A stretch of DNA of 64,000 nt, taken from positions 23,553,903 through 23,617,902 of the forward strand of contig JAAALK010000081.1 of NCBI GenBank assembly GCA_019279435.1, in the 5' to 3' direction. Under the pieces are notes generated by a model. It was not told where the DNA came from and ran no database searches. It was given only the letters and a program-made list of their open reading frames with translations. This stretch comes from Zizania palustris. Taxonomy: Eukaryota; Streptophyta; Magnoliopsida; Poales; Poaceae. The translations under genes and the position numbers were made by a program. This document shows positions 19,852 to 32,360 of this stretch, piece after piece; the first letter of the stretch is position 1; the number at the start of each line of letters is the position of its first letter.

Positions 19852-22136
19852 TCAGTGAAGAATTATTGTACTTGGGTCTTCTTGTTGTGGCTTAGAACAT
19901 TTAGATCTGCAATTTTCACATAAAAGAAAATATCATTACCATCTTATCATATGCATGATTGTTAAAGTTTGGGATTTCATATCAGGGCACCCTTATGCGA
20001 GAAATGAATCTATCATACTTACCTTTTCAAACATCGAATGGGAATGTCTAATTCTTTCATCACATCTCTACTACTTGCATGAATGTTTCCCTGTCATAAA
20101 CACACATCATAAAACGAGTAGAGAACAATGTTAGGCATATAATGCTTTTAGTGATGCTATTGTTATTTCCCATGGTCAATGGCATCGTCTACACAAGGTG
20201 ACCTTGACAGCTAATATCAATCCTACTATTATGAATATTACTTTCGAGAAATATATATATGTATATCACTTTGATATGTGCAATGTAAATATTCATTGAG
20301 GTTAGCAGTAACCAAAGTTTACAAGGTTAGCTAGATGCATCCAAAATGATACTCTTTGCAACCAGAGGGAACATTTTATAATGGCAAGGACTATAAAGAT
20401 GTTCAATGTAAATATTCACTGAGATTAGTGCATCCAAAATAACAATCTTTGCAACTAGAGAAAACATTTTACCATGACAAAGACTACAAAGATGTCCAAT
20501 GTAAATATTTATCGAGATTAGCAATAATCAAAGTTTAAAATGTTTTACTAGTGCATCCAAAATGACACTCCTTTGTGACCCGAGCGAACACTTTAAAAGA
20601 TCATAGAACTACAAATACTATGTTCCATAACAGAGAACAAACCCGTTGAATACAATATCAGTAACCATAAATCTTAATGGTCACCTACCCCTAAAATTAG
20701 CCATGCAATACCAATAAACTATGACACATTTCTCTTCCTTAAAACTATAGTGTAATTAATTTGCAGCTAACACATTCCCCCTTTAATAAACAATGAATTA
20801 GAGACTAACCAATTATCTTCACTCTAAGTCACAACTCAAAATGATGTATGGAAAAAATTCTGACCCAAAGATCAATTCTTTCAAAACTACACCATAGAAG
20901 TGTGGATATGTGCTTCATGTACATACTTGTTTTGGAAAAAATCAGGTTGAACTAACTTACTAACAAAATAGAAGCTATTCTAGACTCTATAATACAAGCT
21001 GACATTTTACATAAAGAATATATTTAACCAACAAATAGTTCATAATTCCAAGATCATTGACAATAAATAATTGTGCTTACAACAAATTCCTTATTTATGG
21101 CTGAATGCAATTTATTTCCCACATTTTCCAAAAAAATGATGTTTCCGTGTTTGCTACACTTCATTTGTCTCTTCCCTTTATTGCCTTTCCATCAACTCTT
21201 CATTAGATATCAAAGTTTTTTAAAATGATAGTTACATTCTTAAAAAATAAACTTTATATAGGCCAATCATTCAAATTGTTATTTATGAGCTTTTGCTATC
21301 CTAGGACAAACATATTAAGTACCAGAGAAGGTAAACTATATGGCATAAAAAGTACTCACTAATGAGGTGGATTCCTTCTCCTTCTCCTTCTCCTTCTCCA
21401 TATCCTTCTCCTTCTCCTTCTCCATATCCCTCCGCATCTTTAAGACCAAGCCAGACCTTCTCTTGACCTTGGTGGGATCCATAGGTTTAGAGACCACTGA
21501 GGCCTTCTTATCATAGACCTTCCAATTAGATCCTCTATGGACGAGTAGCTTCTCAGCCTTCCACCCATTAGTGCTGGTGTCAATGATGGTGACATCGTTC
21601 CTGGTGCACCTCTCATTGGCATTTGTAGTGTGTTCGGTGCGGCTAGATTCCTTGACCTTAGCCTTAGCCTTGTGCTTGTTCTCCTTGATGGGCCTAGGTG
21701 ACTTGTCAAGTATACGATGGGGGTGGCTTTGCTTGCGTAAGGCTTTGATGGGTGGTGGGTTGGCTGGTGGAGCAGAGGAGGGAGTGGCGAAGAGATCGGC
21801 GATTATGATGGGGAGTTGTGGTTGTGGAGGTGGCAGCTTGCTACCGCTAGGGTTTAGTAAAGAGGAAATATTACCTTGATGTGGTTTCTGTTGCCGCCGT
21901 CGTTGCTTGATATTGGACTGGTTAGCCTCGGGAGATGGCGGTGGCTCCATGGAGTTGGAGGAAGGCGGTGGTAGAGGCAACCTCTCGCGTTGGCCATGGA
22001 TTATGTCATCAATCTGGAGGTTAGAGGGAAAGGAGAGGTTATTGTTTGTGTGGAGACGCTGCAGCCATCGCGGTGTGTGGCTTGCGGCGGCCGCCGCCGC
22101 CATCGCCGCACTTAGCATGGCATTGCAGCACGGCAT
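19852..22136 (-). CDS. Uncharacterised basic plant protein, 3 exons, 299 aa
   Basis: I do not recognise this gene, but the model is well supported. Exons: 21360-22136, 20023-20090 and 19852-19906. They total 900 bases, 299 codons plus stop, with GT-AG borders (donors GTGAGT and GTAAGT, acceptors GACAG and TGCAG). The N-terminus has an alanine run (MAAAAAA, near residue 12). Residues about 60-150 are proline-rich and low-complexity. Residues about 150-240 are basic and more conserved-looking, with GWKAEKLLVHRGSNWKVYDK. A lysine/glutamate repeat follows (KEKEKE, about 240-255), and the short last exons encode a compact tail ending TIILH. The high K/R content suggests a nuclear location (inference). 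It lies downstream of the D53-like gene on the same strand. Intron 1 contains a tandem repeat (20281-20600). Confidence 0.7.
20281..20600. repeat. Degenerate tandem repeat, about 2.5-3 units
   Basis: The word CAATGTAAATATT recurs at 20281, 20404 and 20497, each time followed by a GAG(A/G)TTAG string, a GCATCCAAAAT string and an (A/C)CATTTTA string. The unit is about 125 bases, shortened to about 93 in the second copy by loss of an internal piece. It lies in intron 1 of the unknown gene. Confidence 0.65.
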
Positions 22137-23415
22137 CTCTGTGGATGATCAATTCCTTGTGCTCCTCCCTCTCTTGAATCCAAATCTAGATGTGAGTTAG
22201 GACATTGGAATGACGCTATTCCTTCTATGGCGGCGGTGGGGAGGATCTCAAATGATTCACTTGAAACAATTTATACCAAGAAATTAGGGTTTTTGAAGGC
22301 CCACACAATTTGAAGGCCCAACCCACCTGTTCGCCATTGATTTTCTCTTTACTTTGTAGAAGCACGATCACATTATCACAACAAACCTAAAGAGCTTGAT
22401 GGTGACATGTATGGCTCACCCCTCTCATCATGAGTGTTGTAGTGCTTCGGTGCTAGTGCAAACACCAATAGTGGCCGATGTTAGTAATCTGACAAGCTAA
22501 CACTTAACCCTTGCATGACGTTTCTATGAGTTACGTGAGCACCTTTGTGATGGAGGTTGTGTCACTGTACCGACGCATGATCTCATTGTGAGGCATGAAC
22601 AACACCACAAGCAAGTTTCACCTTCCTATTTTGCAATGTTGATGTATACGTTCTATTTTTGGATGTTGTAACATCTTTTTCTATATGTTGAATATATTGA
22701 TTCTTGATGTTGCTGTTGGTTTTTTATGTATTTTGCACACATTATTTTTTTAGGTTGCATATAATGGTTTCATGATATTGCAATCATTTTTATACATACT
22801 AGTTTCATGATGTTGCAATTGATATTCTCGAATTTTGCGTTGTTGATCACTAGACTTTCTTGTACAAATTCTGAAAATCTCAAAGCCACTTGTACTCATG
22901 ATTTCAGATAAATGTTTTATTTTGCTATGAACATAGTTTTTTAGCAAGTACAAAAAAAGAAGAAACACACTACTCAATCACAAATAATGCATCGACAATA
23001 AGTCAAATTAACGGTCTTGATCAAACTTCATATATTCAAAGCATCTGACTCTAATACCATATTGAGTCATATTGAGTTACATGTACCGATCATAACAACC
23101 CAAAAAACTTAGGCTAACAAGGAAAGACGAAAAACGGACAATTCCCTTTATATTCCAATACACACATACACACATATATATACATTCTTGGATTAATTAA
23201 TTTCTGATATCTCAATATGTGTATATATATGTAGAACAATCAAATACTGGCAATCTACAGTAGTTACACTCAATATACACGCCAATGCCGATTTACCTGG
23301 AGAAGGCCCTGTAACAGTAGTGTCAGTAGCTAATTAGAACCCAAGGCAATGCATCACCTTGGCTATACTATTGTGGGCTACAGATAATTACAGTGATCCC
23401 TATACAAATATACCA
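22137..23415. other. Spacer between unknown gene and D53-like gene
   Basis: About 1.3 kb between two minus-strand genes. The left part should hold the promoter and 5' UTR of the unknown gene and the right part the 3' UTR of the D53-like gene. Repeated 'atgttgca' words at 22630-22840 suggest old repeat sequence. A short CA/TA microsatellite is at about 23158-23185. Confidence 0.4.
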
Positions 23416-26400
23416 TCAAAAATCTAGAATTATTCTTGGCGGGAGCAAAGCTCCTGAACCGTCTCCTTTCACAGGTACTGTGTCCTCACAGGCCACTAGT
23501 CTAAGGATAGAGCTGCTTGCATGCTTACACTTGAGCTTCAGTTCGTCAAGGCTCCTGGCAAAAACCTGCTCCAACCAGGTCTGCACAGGCCTCTTCTCCT
23601 CCGAGTCCCATGCCGCGGCAAGTATTTGCTCCATTGCACCACCATCAATCTCCAACCTGCACTCAGGACCCAGATTTTCGCTGATTATATTGCTGAACTC
23701 CCGCAGCATGTCATCGGCAAGTTTGTCGAAGTCAAACGGCTTAAAATTGATTGATCCATCAACCGAGCATACGAGGGCGTCGATGGATCTTTCTGTATTG
23801 CCAGATGAGTTTTCATGGCTACTGCTGTTGTCATCAGCATCGCAGGGTTCAGCTTCATCAACAGGAAGGTTCAGGTCAAATGGTACACTTGATGTTCTGT
23901 GCAGTCTCTTTGAAATGCTCAGTGACTCTTGTAGCTTTTCTTGGTCATCAGAAATGTAGAGCTTTCTCTTGCTGATTGAACCAGAGGACAAGGATGCTTG
24001 AATTTTGGTGAGAAATTTCCTTGGGGAAACAACTACCTTACCACTAGAGTCTCCACTGGTCATTACCCTACCTGGTTCAACCAAGATCTTCAGTTGATGT
24101 CCACGAGCTGTCAGAATCTTTTCTTCCGGAAATGAAAGGCCCTGTTCCACCCCATTTTTGTTGTGATGTATCATGCTTGTTGACAACACCACAATTGAGT
24201 CATTAATATCAACCACCTTCCCTCTCATGTCTCGGAACCTGCCAGTCTCAATGGCATCAGACAAACTGTCCTGAACAAGGCAGTCAGCTCTATCAATGTT
24301 GTCAAGGAAGAGAATGGATCGCCGCTTCTTGCCCAACTGCTCCACAATGCAGTCTGTGCCAGTCTTCCCTCTGAAATTGGAGTCACCCCAATCCTGGAGG
24401 TTTAGGTCCAGATAAATCAACTTGTCTTTGCTGCCATGCATGAGCTCTGCAAGTGCCACAGCAACTCTCTTCTTGGCGATGCTATCAGAACCATGAAAAC
24501 ACAACCAGATGTCATTCTTCCTGTTAGGACCACGGCGCCTCTCTATTGACCGGCACTGTACAATGGATTCACAAATAGCATTCAAGGCTTCCTCCTGCCT
24601 TCCAACTACCTTGAACAAGCGTTCAACAAGTAGTTTGTAATTGCTCAAATCAGAACTTTGTGCAGCCAGAGGTGAAGGTTTCTGCCATTGGCCAAAGGCA
24701 GACAAGCCTCCTGAAGCTACTGAGTGCAGTGCACTGGGTGATGTTTGCCCAACATTTCTGGAACTCCAGGAGCAGGAGTTAGGTTGTACAAAGAGCTGTG
24801 GATGTTTCAGATTTATATCATCCACTTTCTTGGGCACCAGATGGATTGACCTCTCTGAATCCTCTACATGCTTACAACAGGCACAACTTGAACCCTTTGA
24901 ACTAGACCCACGAGGGGTGCCCAAACCAAGTCAGTTGCCAGAGGTGCAGCAGATGATGGTGAGGCATGATCACCAGCACGATCAAGATTTGACAGGTTGC
25001 CATGTTGGGATTGCACACCCCTGTCTTGAAGATTCTCATCACTCTTTGAATTCCTGGCTTGAAGGTTCAATACAAGGTCTTCATTTCTTTTGTTGGAGAT
25101 AGATGGAGAGGAAATACACCTTGCAGTTGAGCTGGTATGTGTAGCAGATACTGCACAAGGTTTAATAACATCCCTTTGAATCCCAACTTCCTCAGAACCT
25201 TTGCTTGAATTTGCTATTTTTTCCTTGTCAGCTGGAACACCAATATAATGTGGAAATGGCCTGTAAGGATCTCTGTTGATCCTCTGGTGGTCTTGGTGGA
25301 GCCGCAGGCAGTACTCGTTCCACTTCTTCTGTAGATTCAATATTTTTGAATTCAGTACCATTGGATCATCTCTAACCTGCACTGAAGAAAAACTGTGCAT
25401 CTTTTATATCAATGATCCAAAATTATTCATCTATCAACAAGCAGTGTTTGTTGTGTTCAGTACTTAATATAAATGGTAAAAGACATAGGTAGCTTCACAC
25501 CTTGACTGCATCAAATCCATTGCTAGGACCCATCATGCTGCCATTCTGCAGTAGGGAAGGGGGATTGGCCTGGTGATGGTCTTCAGCTGTAATGCCACTT
25601 CCTCTAATGATAGTTGCAACTTCTTGCTCACATTTATCATTGCACTGTTGACACCGCAGGCTGTTTGGTTCATAGTTGTCACAGAGAAAGCCTCCGAAAG
25701 GAACAAAGGATTCCATCAAGCTGCAATTAAAAGTTTAAAATTGTGAGGTCTACATTCTTAAGCATTAACGTTTCTACAACAGAATAAAATGTCATACGGT
25801 ACTAAGGTTACTACATCATTCACATATGCTGACAGAAATCAGAAGAATAACATTAAATTCTGGTGAGATGTATTTGTAAACGTTACTGTGAGTAGTTCAA
25901 ACCAAACGATCCTTGATTTCAGGATATTGCTGCCCAGCAATTTGGATCTACAAAAATACCCTACCAAGGGGATCCAGACACAGTGGAAAGAAGCAAGTAA
26001 TGTGGTTCATTTATATAGGTCACACATAGTCCTAACTCCTATGCATCAATTGACTCTTAATGTAATACATTGTAGGTGAATAGGTGATACATATCAGCAG
26101 CAACAAAATGAATCGTTGCCCACACATATGACTCAAATTATCAAAACTATAACAATGAATAGCAGATGTGGTGCAGCAAGAATCATTTTTACCATAAAAT
26201 TGCATTTCTTAGTGCAGAAGCTAATTTTTTCCTTTTCCGTTGTAGTTTATCTTTCTATCAAGCACTTCACAATTGTAACGACTTGGATTCTGCACTGGCA
26301 ATATAGTATTTTCCTTATGGCCATACATATATAGTAATATAGGTTTTTTTTATTGCTGCAAAAGCTACTGATTCTGTATTCCAGCACACATATATAAAGA

Positions 26401-28975
26401 GTACAACTGTACAAGTTCTAAGGTGCCGTTTGGTTCAGAGACAAAGTGGAACCTCTAGCCTAGTCTCGGAGACTCCGAGCATGAGGTGGGACGAGTTAGT
26501 TCCTCCATTTTTGGGGGACGAGTTCGTCCCGAATATTGGAGGAATATTCCTTGGTGGGACGACTCCATCCCACCTGACTCCAAACCAAACACTGTAAAAA
26601 ACGGGACCATCCTGTCCCATCCCACCCCGTCCCTCGAACCAAATGCCACCTAAGTCGGTTTGATCTAGCCGACACAAGCTCTAACTTGCCTGCTACAACA
26701 GGAATTGACTACTTTTGAACCATAGCAGGCAAATTCTAAGGGCGCATTTTGTTTGTGACCACAATCAGCTAAACCCAAAATTGGCATTGCCAATTAAATT
26801 ATTCTATTTGCTTTATTGTCAAAGTATTGGCATTGCCAAATATTTGGTTTGGCAAAATTTGGCTCTTGCCTATGCGATCACCAAAATGCAGGTAAAGTCT
26901 AACCAACTTTGTCAAAATTTTAGCAGCAAGCCAAACAAAGTACTTTGCCAACATTTTGGCAATGACCAAATCTTGCCCTTGCCAATATTTTGGTAAAGTT
27001 TGTGTTGTCATTGAACCAAAAGTGTTCTAAATTGACTACTATATCTTACTAGCTAAGTGCAGTGTGGACAATTCTAGCCTACCATCTATTGCTTGTGTTC
27101 ACACATGTAGTAGTTATTATTCTAATAAAAAAATTATTGCCTAAACACAAGACTTCACCCATCAGCTACAAAACAAGGTTAATGAGCAGAGAATCACATT
27201 AAATATCCTAAAGGAACAAACAGGCTGAGAAATCAGTAATTAACACAAGTAGTTCACAGACCAGAATAGCATCTAAAAGAAAAGGAATGTTGGTTTGTAA
27301 GCTCTGATGAGTGACGACAACACAATTAGCAACCCACTTGTGAAAAGAGGAAACATCCAGCTACCCTTGTTGCAATTAACTGAATCGGTCATACATCAAC
27401 AATAACATAAAACAGACATGGAACTTAGATGATAACACAACCATCGGATTAAACAAAACAATTGTATGTCATGGACTGTGTAAAACCATTTTAAGAAACA
27501 TAATAGATATGCATATCACAAGCAATGCAAGAAAACAGAAATTCTACACATATATTTTGGCCATAACAAGCCAGGCTACTTCTAATTACAGTATTACACT
27601 GACTCTTAAGAGAAGTTGTAAAAGATATATGCAGTCATGCTACAATGGGCAAACACACGAATCAGCACTGAAAAAAAAATCAGTGAAGAAGATAAACTAA
27701 TCGCACTAGTACACCTAACCAGATATCCAAGAAACACTCTGACAAAAAAAGCACGCCAATCACCAAATGGGTGGTAATAAAATCCGACGGATAAAAAAAT
27801 TGATGGAAGAGTGAAGAGAAAAGGCTCCACCTTGCAGGCTTGGAGAAGGCAGAGACCGTGGTTGAGGGAGGCGTGACTCCAGCAGGACCGCCGGCACTCA
27901 CCGCCGTGATTGGCAGCAGCTGGAGCTCCCAATCCTTGTCGACCAAGGGGAATTTGGAGAGGAAGGCGAGGTACGTCTCGTACGTGGCCGACCAACCCAT
28001 CACCCAGACGCGCCCCACTTTGTTCTCCAGCAGTCGCGTCACCTCCGCCACCACTTGCCGCCCCCTCTCCTGGAGCTCCGTCTCATCGGCGACGAGCTCT
28101 GTCAGGTCTCCGATGCTTAGGATGAGGCCGGAGGTGGCGCTGACCATTGCCGCCGCCACGCCGTGCTGTGACTGCTCGATGGTGTTGGGGCCGACAGGGA
28201 GGATACGATATGGGGAGGCGGTCGTGAAGTCGGAGGCAGCGGAGGCGGCCCCGACACCGACGAGCATGGGGTTGCGGCCGCGGGAGAGGATCTCGCCGAT
28301 GCGGCGGCAGTTCTCCTCCTCTGCGCCTGCTAGGTTTCCAGCCGGCGAAGGCACGCTAGCGTCGTCCCCGGCGGCGAAGCTGCAGAGGAAGAGAGGAGGC
28401 GGGCGACTGCGCGTGGGGAGGCGCCCGAGCAGTGGCATCGGCGGCGCCGGGCGGAGGATGGCGAGCTTGATGTCCCCACTACGGAAGCCGGCATCGCCAA
28501 AGACGCGGCTTACGACGGGATCGTCGAGGATGGCGAGAACAAGCTGCGAGAGCTCGACCTTGACCGTGGGAGGGGTCTGCGCGGTGGCGGCCTGGTGGTA
28601 GAACTGGAAGGTGTCCGGGTTGCGTCGCTGATTGGCCTGGGAGCGCTTGATGGCCGCCATGAGCGAGTTGGAGACGGGCGGCTCGTCAGCGGCAGCAGAG
28701 GAGGAAGAGGAGGCGGAAGGGAGCCTATCGAGGGAGACGGCGAAGCAGAGGTCGAGGGCCTTGAGCTGGACGCGGGGGGAGTAGGCGGCGCTGCGGGCGC
28801 GCGCGAGGGCGTCGCGGAGGAGCGGCGGGGCGGGGGGTGCGAGGAGCGACGAGATCAAGTGGAGGGACGTGGTCTGGGCATGGGCGCGGCGTCGGGCGGC
28901 GGCGGCGGCGGCATCGAGCGCGGTGACGGCGGCGGGCGAGAGGCACTGCCTGGCGGCGGCCACCGGCGTGGGCAT
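23416..28975 (-). CDS. D53-like: D53/SMXL-type strigolactone-signalling repressor, frameshifted
   Basis: A Clp ATPase-like nuclear repressor of the D53/SMXL6-8 group, degraded through D14 and the D3/MAX2 SCF complex when strigolactone is perceived. Exons: 27831-28975, 25501-25720 and 23416-25376. The N-terminus is a double Clp-N region (starting MPTPVAAARQCLSPAAV). A D1-like P-loop remnant GRNPMLVGVGA follows. The D2 region is in exon 3 (WLCFHGSDS; the FRGKT loop at 24355-24375). Two EAR-type motifs are visible: LDLNL beside the D2 loop and FDLNLP at 23863-23880. Exon lengths sum to 3326, one base short of 1109 codons. The missing base is in a T run near 24925 (TTGGTTTGGGC), where exon 3 shifts frame. 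As written, the protein would stop after about 625 residues and lose D2 and both motifs; otherwise it would be about 1108 aa. The cause may be real or an assembly error. Intron 1 holds two MITEs. Confidence 0.9.
26422..26650. mobile_element. Tourist-like MITE in D53-like intron 1
   Basis: Terminal inverted repeats GGTGCCGTTTGGTTC and its near complement (GGTGGCATTTGGTTC) are flanked by the 3-bp duplication TAA (26419-26421 and 26651-26653). It is 229 bp long with no coding capacity. TAA duplications point to a PIF/Harbinger (Tourist) origin. Confidence 0.75.
26740..27027. mobile_element. Tourist-like MITE with TTGGCA subrepeats
   Basis: A 288-bp element flanked by TAA (26737-26739 and 27028-27030) with weak terminal inverted repeats (GGGCGCATTTT against GAACACTTTT). 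The interior repeats TTGGCA/TGCCAA words many times. It lies 89 bases from the neighbouring MITE in the same intron. Confidence 0.6.
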
Positions 28976-30705
28976 CGCGTTGCGTAGCGGGGAAAAAGGA
29001 CTGGCTTGCGATTAGTTTTGACGACGCATTGGGGCAAAGTGTAAAATTCCGAGGACTGAAGTGCGAATAACGGAAATTCCAAGGATCTTTTCGCGGATTG
29101 ATGGAGGCAGTAGTCGAGCAGAAAAAATTGCTTTGGGAAAGAAAGGCGGATTGTGTCATTGTGTGAGTCTATATATTATACTCTCTACCTAAAAATCAAT
29201 TAAAAATAATTTTAAAAAAACAGAATTGATAAATTAGTATTTCGAGTAAATTCTCTTGATAGGTAAGCAATATATAAGAAATAAAAAATGATTTTGAACC
29301 GAGAATATGTAACCAGTTAAATATTATGGATTTTTGGACAACAAAATTAAAGAGATAGAAGTAAAATATTTTTTTCGGAGTGAGTCCGATAATACTCTCC
29401 TATCTTTTTCTCACTTCCTTTTTCCTTGAGAGAGAAATGATCAAATTGAAAATTGAAAATAGAAAATAGAAAATAGAAGCAGAGATTGGGAGGGAGAATA
29501 GATAGATATATGCTGACGCAGCTCCCACAGGAGTGAATTCAGGTTGGTGAGTGCTATCATCTTCAGTGCATCCATTCAAGTCAACTGTAGTACTCTTCTT
29601 TTGCACACTTGCACCACTGTGCCTCTTGCACTGTTGTGCTGCTTAGGATAAGGATAGTTTATTTCTTCCTGTTCCTAATTTCATTTCGAATATGATTTCA
29701 GATATCAATAAATGTTTAATTAGTGTGTACATTTATCTGTCTACCTATATTAAATAGGGTGCATGATAACCAAATTCAACAATATCTCATTATCCCATTG
29801 GTTACCACCACTCGAATCGCCACTTGTGCACCTTGCATATTATTTGTTTTGTAAAAACGTTCAGAATACACACAAAGATATAAGATACAAAACGATTTTT
29901 TTAGAAACCAAGGGAAGTATATATTTCTTAAACAACTATTGTAGCACTCCAACAAATACTTCATATGTCCCGTAATATTGCAATCTAGGAATAAATTAAA
30001 CATTGCATTTCGCAGTATAATAAATAATAAATCGGTTATAATATTACGAGACACATAGAGTATTTATTATTTTTCTTCCATTAATGTTTTAACTTATGTA
30101 TTCTAAAATTTCATGTGCTCTAAATAGCTCTAAGATATCCCATTACACTAATTTATTTGTAAGTTGACTTGTGCGGTAAAAGCTAGCTAGTATAGGCTTC
30201 CAACGGGGTTCGCTATACGTACGCATCGGACGTCCTACGTTTGCATGCATGCACCCACTGATACATCAACAACTTAAACAAATATCTGTAGTTTTTGCAT
30301 GACTCGATCGACAAAGAGTCGGTCTTGTGATTTGTTGTGATCGATGAAATCGATTATTTTGCAGATGGGCGTATATATGTCACATGAATGTGAATGATTG
30401 GGCAAAAGAAGACAGATGGATGAACATCACGCCCGCCCATGCATGCCACCACAAGCGTCGCCTTCACATCTTTATAATCCAAAAGACATCGACGTTGACA
30501 CATTTGGCCCTAGCTAGCTATCTTATTAATTATTGTCTTTGAAAATATCACTTAGCTGATGATGCCTCTTCGAGTACCCTTATTTTCTATATTCTATATT
30601 ATTTGATTTTTTATAAGTTTAATCGTCTTATCAAATTCATAGTCTTATCAAATTTATAGAAAAATATATCCATAACTATAATATCAATGAAAGAGATGTG
30701 ATTAA
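28976..30705. other. Intergenic, upstream of the D53-like gene
   Basis: Promoter and 5' UTR of the D53-like gene should lie in about 28976-29400. No core promoter element stands out enough to call. The 29160-29400 part has ends resembling a small MITE ('gagtctatatattatactctc' and 'gataatactctcctatc'). The rest is AT-rich without a gene. Confidence 0.35.
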
Positions 30706-30945
30706 GGTAGTGTTTGGTTCCTTGTATCTTGTATGAGGAGGAATGAAATGAAATAGTTCCTGGATATGGGGTGATACTGCTGTTTGGTTCAAGGGATGAT
30801 GTGGAATCAAGTGGAACCAAACTATTCCCAGAAACATAATATTCTTTGTAGATTTTAAGCCGCGTGGTACTGATTTTTTTGGTGAACGAGATAGTTCCGA
30901 ACCATGTCATTTTATTCCTCATCATACATCAAACCAAAGACTACC
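30706..30945. mobile_element. Tourist-like MITE
   Basis: A 240-bp element with inverted ends GGTAGTGTTTGGTTC and GGTAGTCTTTGGTTT (complement), flanked by TAA on both sides (30703-30705 and 30946-30948). No coding capacity. Confidence 0.75.
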
Positions 30946-31555
30946 TAAGTTAACACCGTATCTCGTATCACATCCTCACCATATGACTTTCAATCAAAGT
31001 CGAGTCTACGTGACATTCTCCCACAAAAAAAATCACATGACTTTCATTTCAAGTATGATATTAAATTAGTTTTTTATTAAATTTATCATAAAATTATATT
31101 TATTTGATATAAAAAATATTGTTTTTGTTTGGTTCTTCGATGTTGAGTAGGGTCGGAAAAGTGATTCGGAACTAACTCAAACTCAAGCTCAGCTCGACTC
31201 CACTGATGAGTAGTAGATCGTCTCAGCTCATAGCTGAAGGTATGATATATATTGCAGGCATTATGAGGAGCATAAGCCTTCACTGCATATTGGGCACGTT
31301 TTTGGTTGTACGGATTCATTCAATCTGTCTCAAAAATACATCCAAGCTAATCCGAGACATGACATTGAGATATATACAAGTGTGTGTGGTTTGTTTGGTT
31401 AGGGTGAGCCTGGTAGCCTATGTCAGTTGGGATGTTGCTTGACTATACTTGTAGTGCTGGATATACGAGTAGCATGCGTGATAGAGAAAAATATTAACAT
31501 GATTTCTAATTATCTTAAACAATAATACATCTTAAATCATGCTAATCATCCTCTC

Positions 31556-31822
31556 GCTACGTGAAAATAGGAAACTTCCGTCGGCTTTAAATTTCCGTCG
31601 GCCAAAACCGACGGAAGTTAAGTCAATACCGACAGGTGGCCGACGGAAGTTAAGTCAATATCGACATATATAAGAAGCTAACTTTCGTCAGTAAAACCAT
31701 AACTTTTAACGGAAGTTATGTTAATTTTCGTCGGTACATTCGGATCGACGAAAGTTACTTAAATTTCTTAAGATCGACGGAAATTAAAAAAAAATTGACA
31801 AAAATTTATTGTTTTCTTGTAG
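31556..31822. mobile_element. Non-autonomous CACTA-like relic
   Basis: The left end CTACGTGAAAATAGG and the right end TTTTCTTGTAG are inverted and resemble CACTA termini. Between them, CCGACGGAAGTT/AACTTTCGTCG words occur in both orientations at least eight times, the usual subterminal repeat pattern of CACTA elements. The flanking 3-bp duplication could not be fixed. Confidence 0.55.
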
Positions 31823-32360
31823 TTTCTTGTCTCACCGGAAACCGAAAACGAATTGAATTCAGTTTTTGTTTTTTCAAAGCCAGGCTAAGCAGTGCGTGCC
31901 TCGTGCATGAACGTGTCCGAATAGGTTACAACCGAAGTGCAACTAACCAAACAAAAATACGTTGCACGTCCTAACCGAGCCTGGTTCAGCAAGCACATGC
32001 ACAACCAAACGTGCCCATTGTGTAGACATTGGGACAGGCTATGACCAGTGTTTATGTGTCCATAGAAAAGTGTACGTGTGGTGTGACATGCCGTGCGTAT
32101 ATAGTCATGCGGGCTAATTTTGGACATACACGGTCTGTTTCGTTTAGTTCTAGATTCAAGATCTATGCTGGATTTAAAGTTTTTATTATAAGGTAGAGCA
32201 ATTTAAATTTTTATTTTTAATCGAAGATATCGACTAAATACCACATATGTATATATATATATATATGTGTGTATATGTATATATATCCAAATCCAAGTAA
32301 ATATTTACAATATGGTTAGGATTAAAGGTCCTACGTAGCTAAGTGATATACATACATACA

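Noticed and set aside
22400..22850. Possible Helitron-derived sequence with 'atgttgca' words
   Set aside because: No TC...CTRR termini or terminal hairpin could be identified; only word similarity to rice repeats.
27840..28601. 253-aa plus-strand ORF opposite D53-like exon 1
   Set aside because: Antisense shadow of the GC-rich Clp-N coding exon, with no independent domain.
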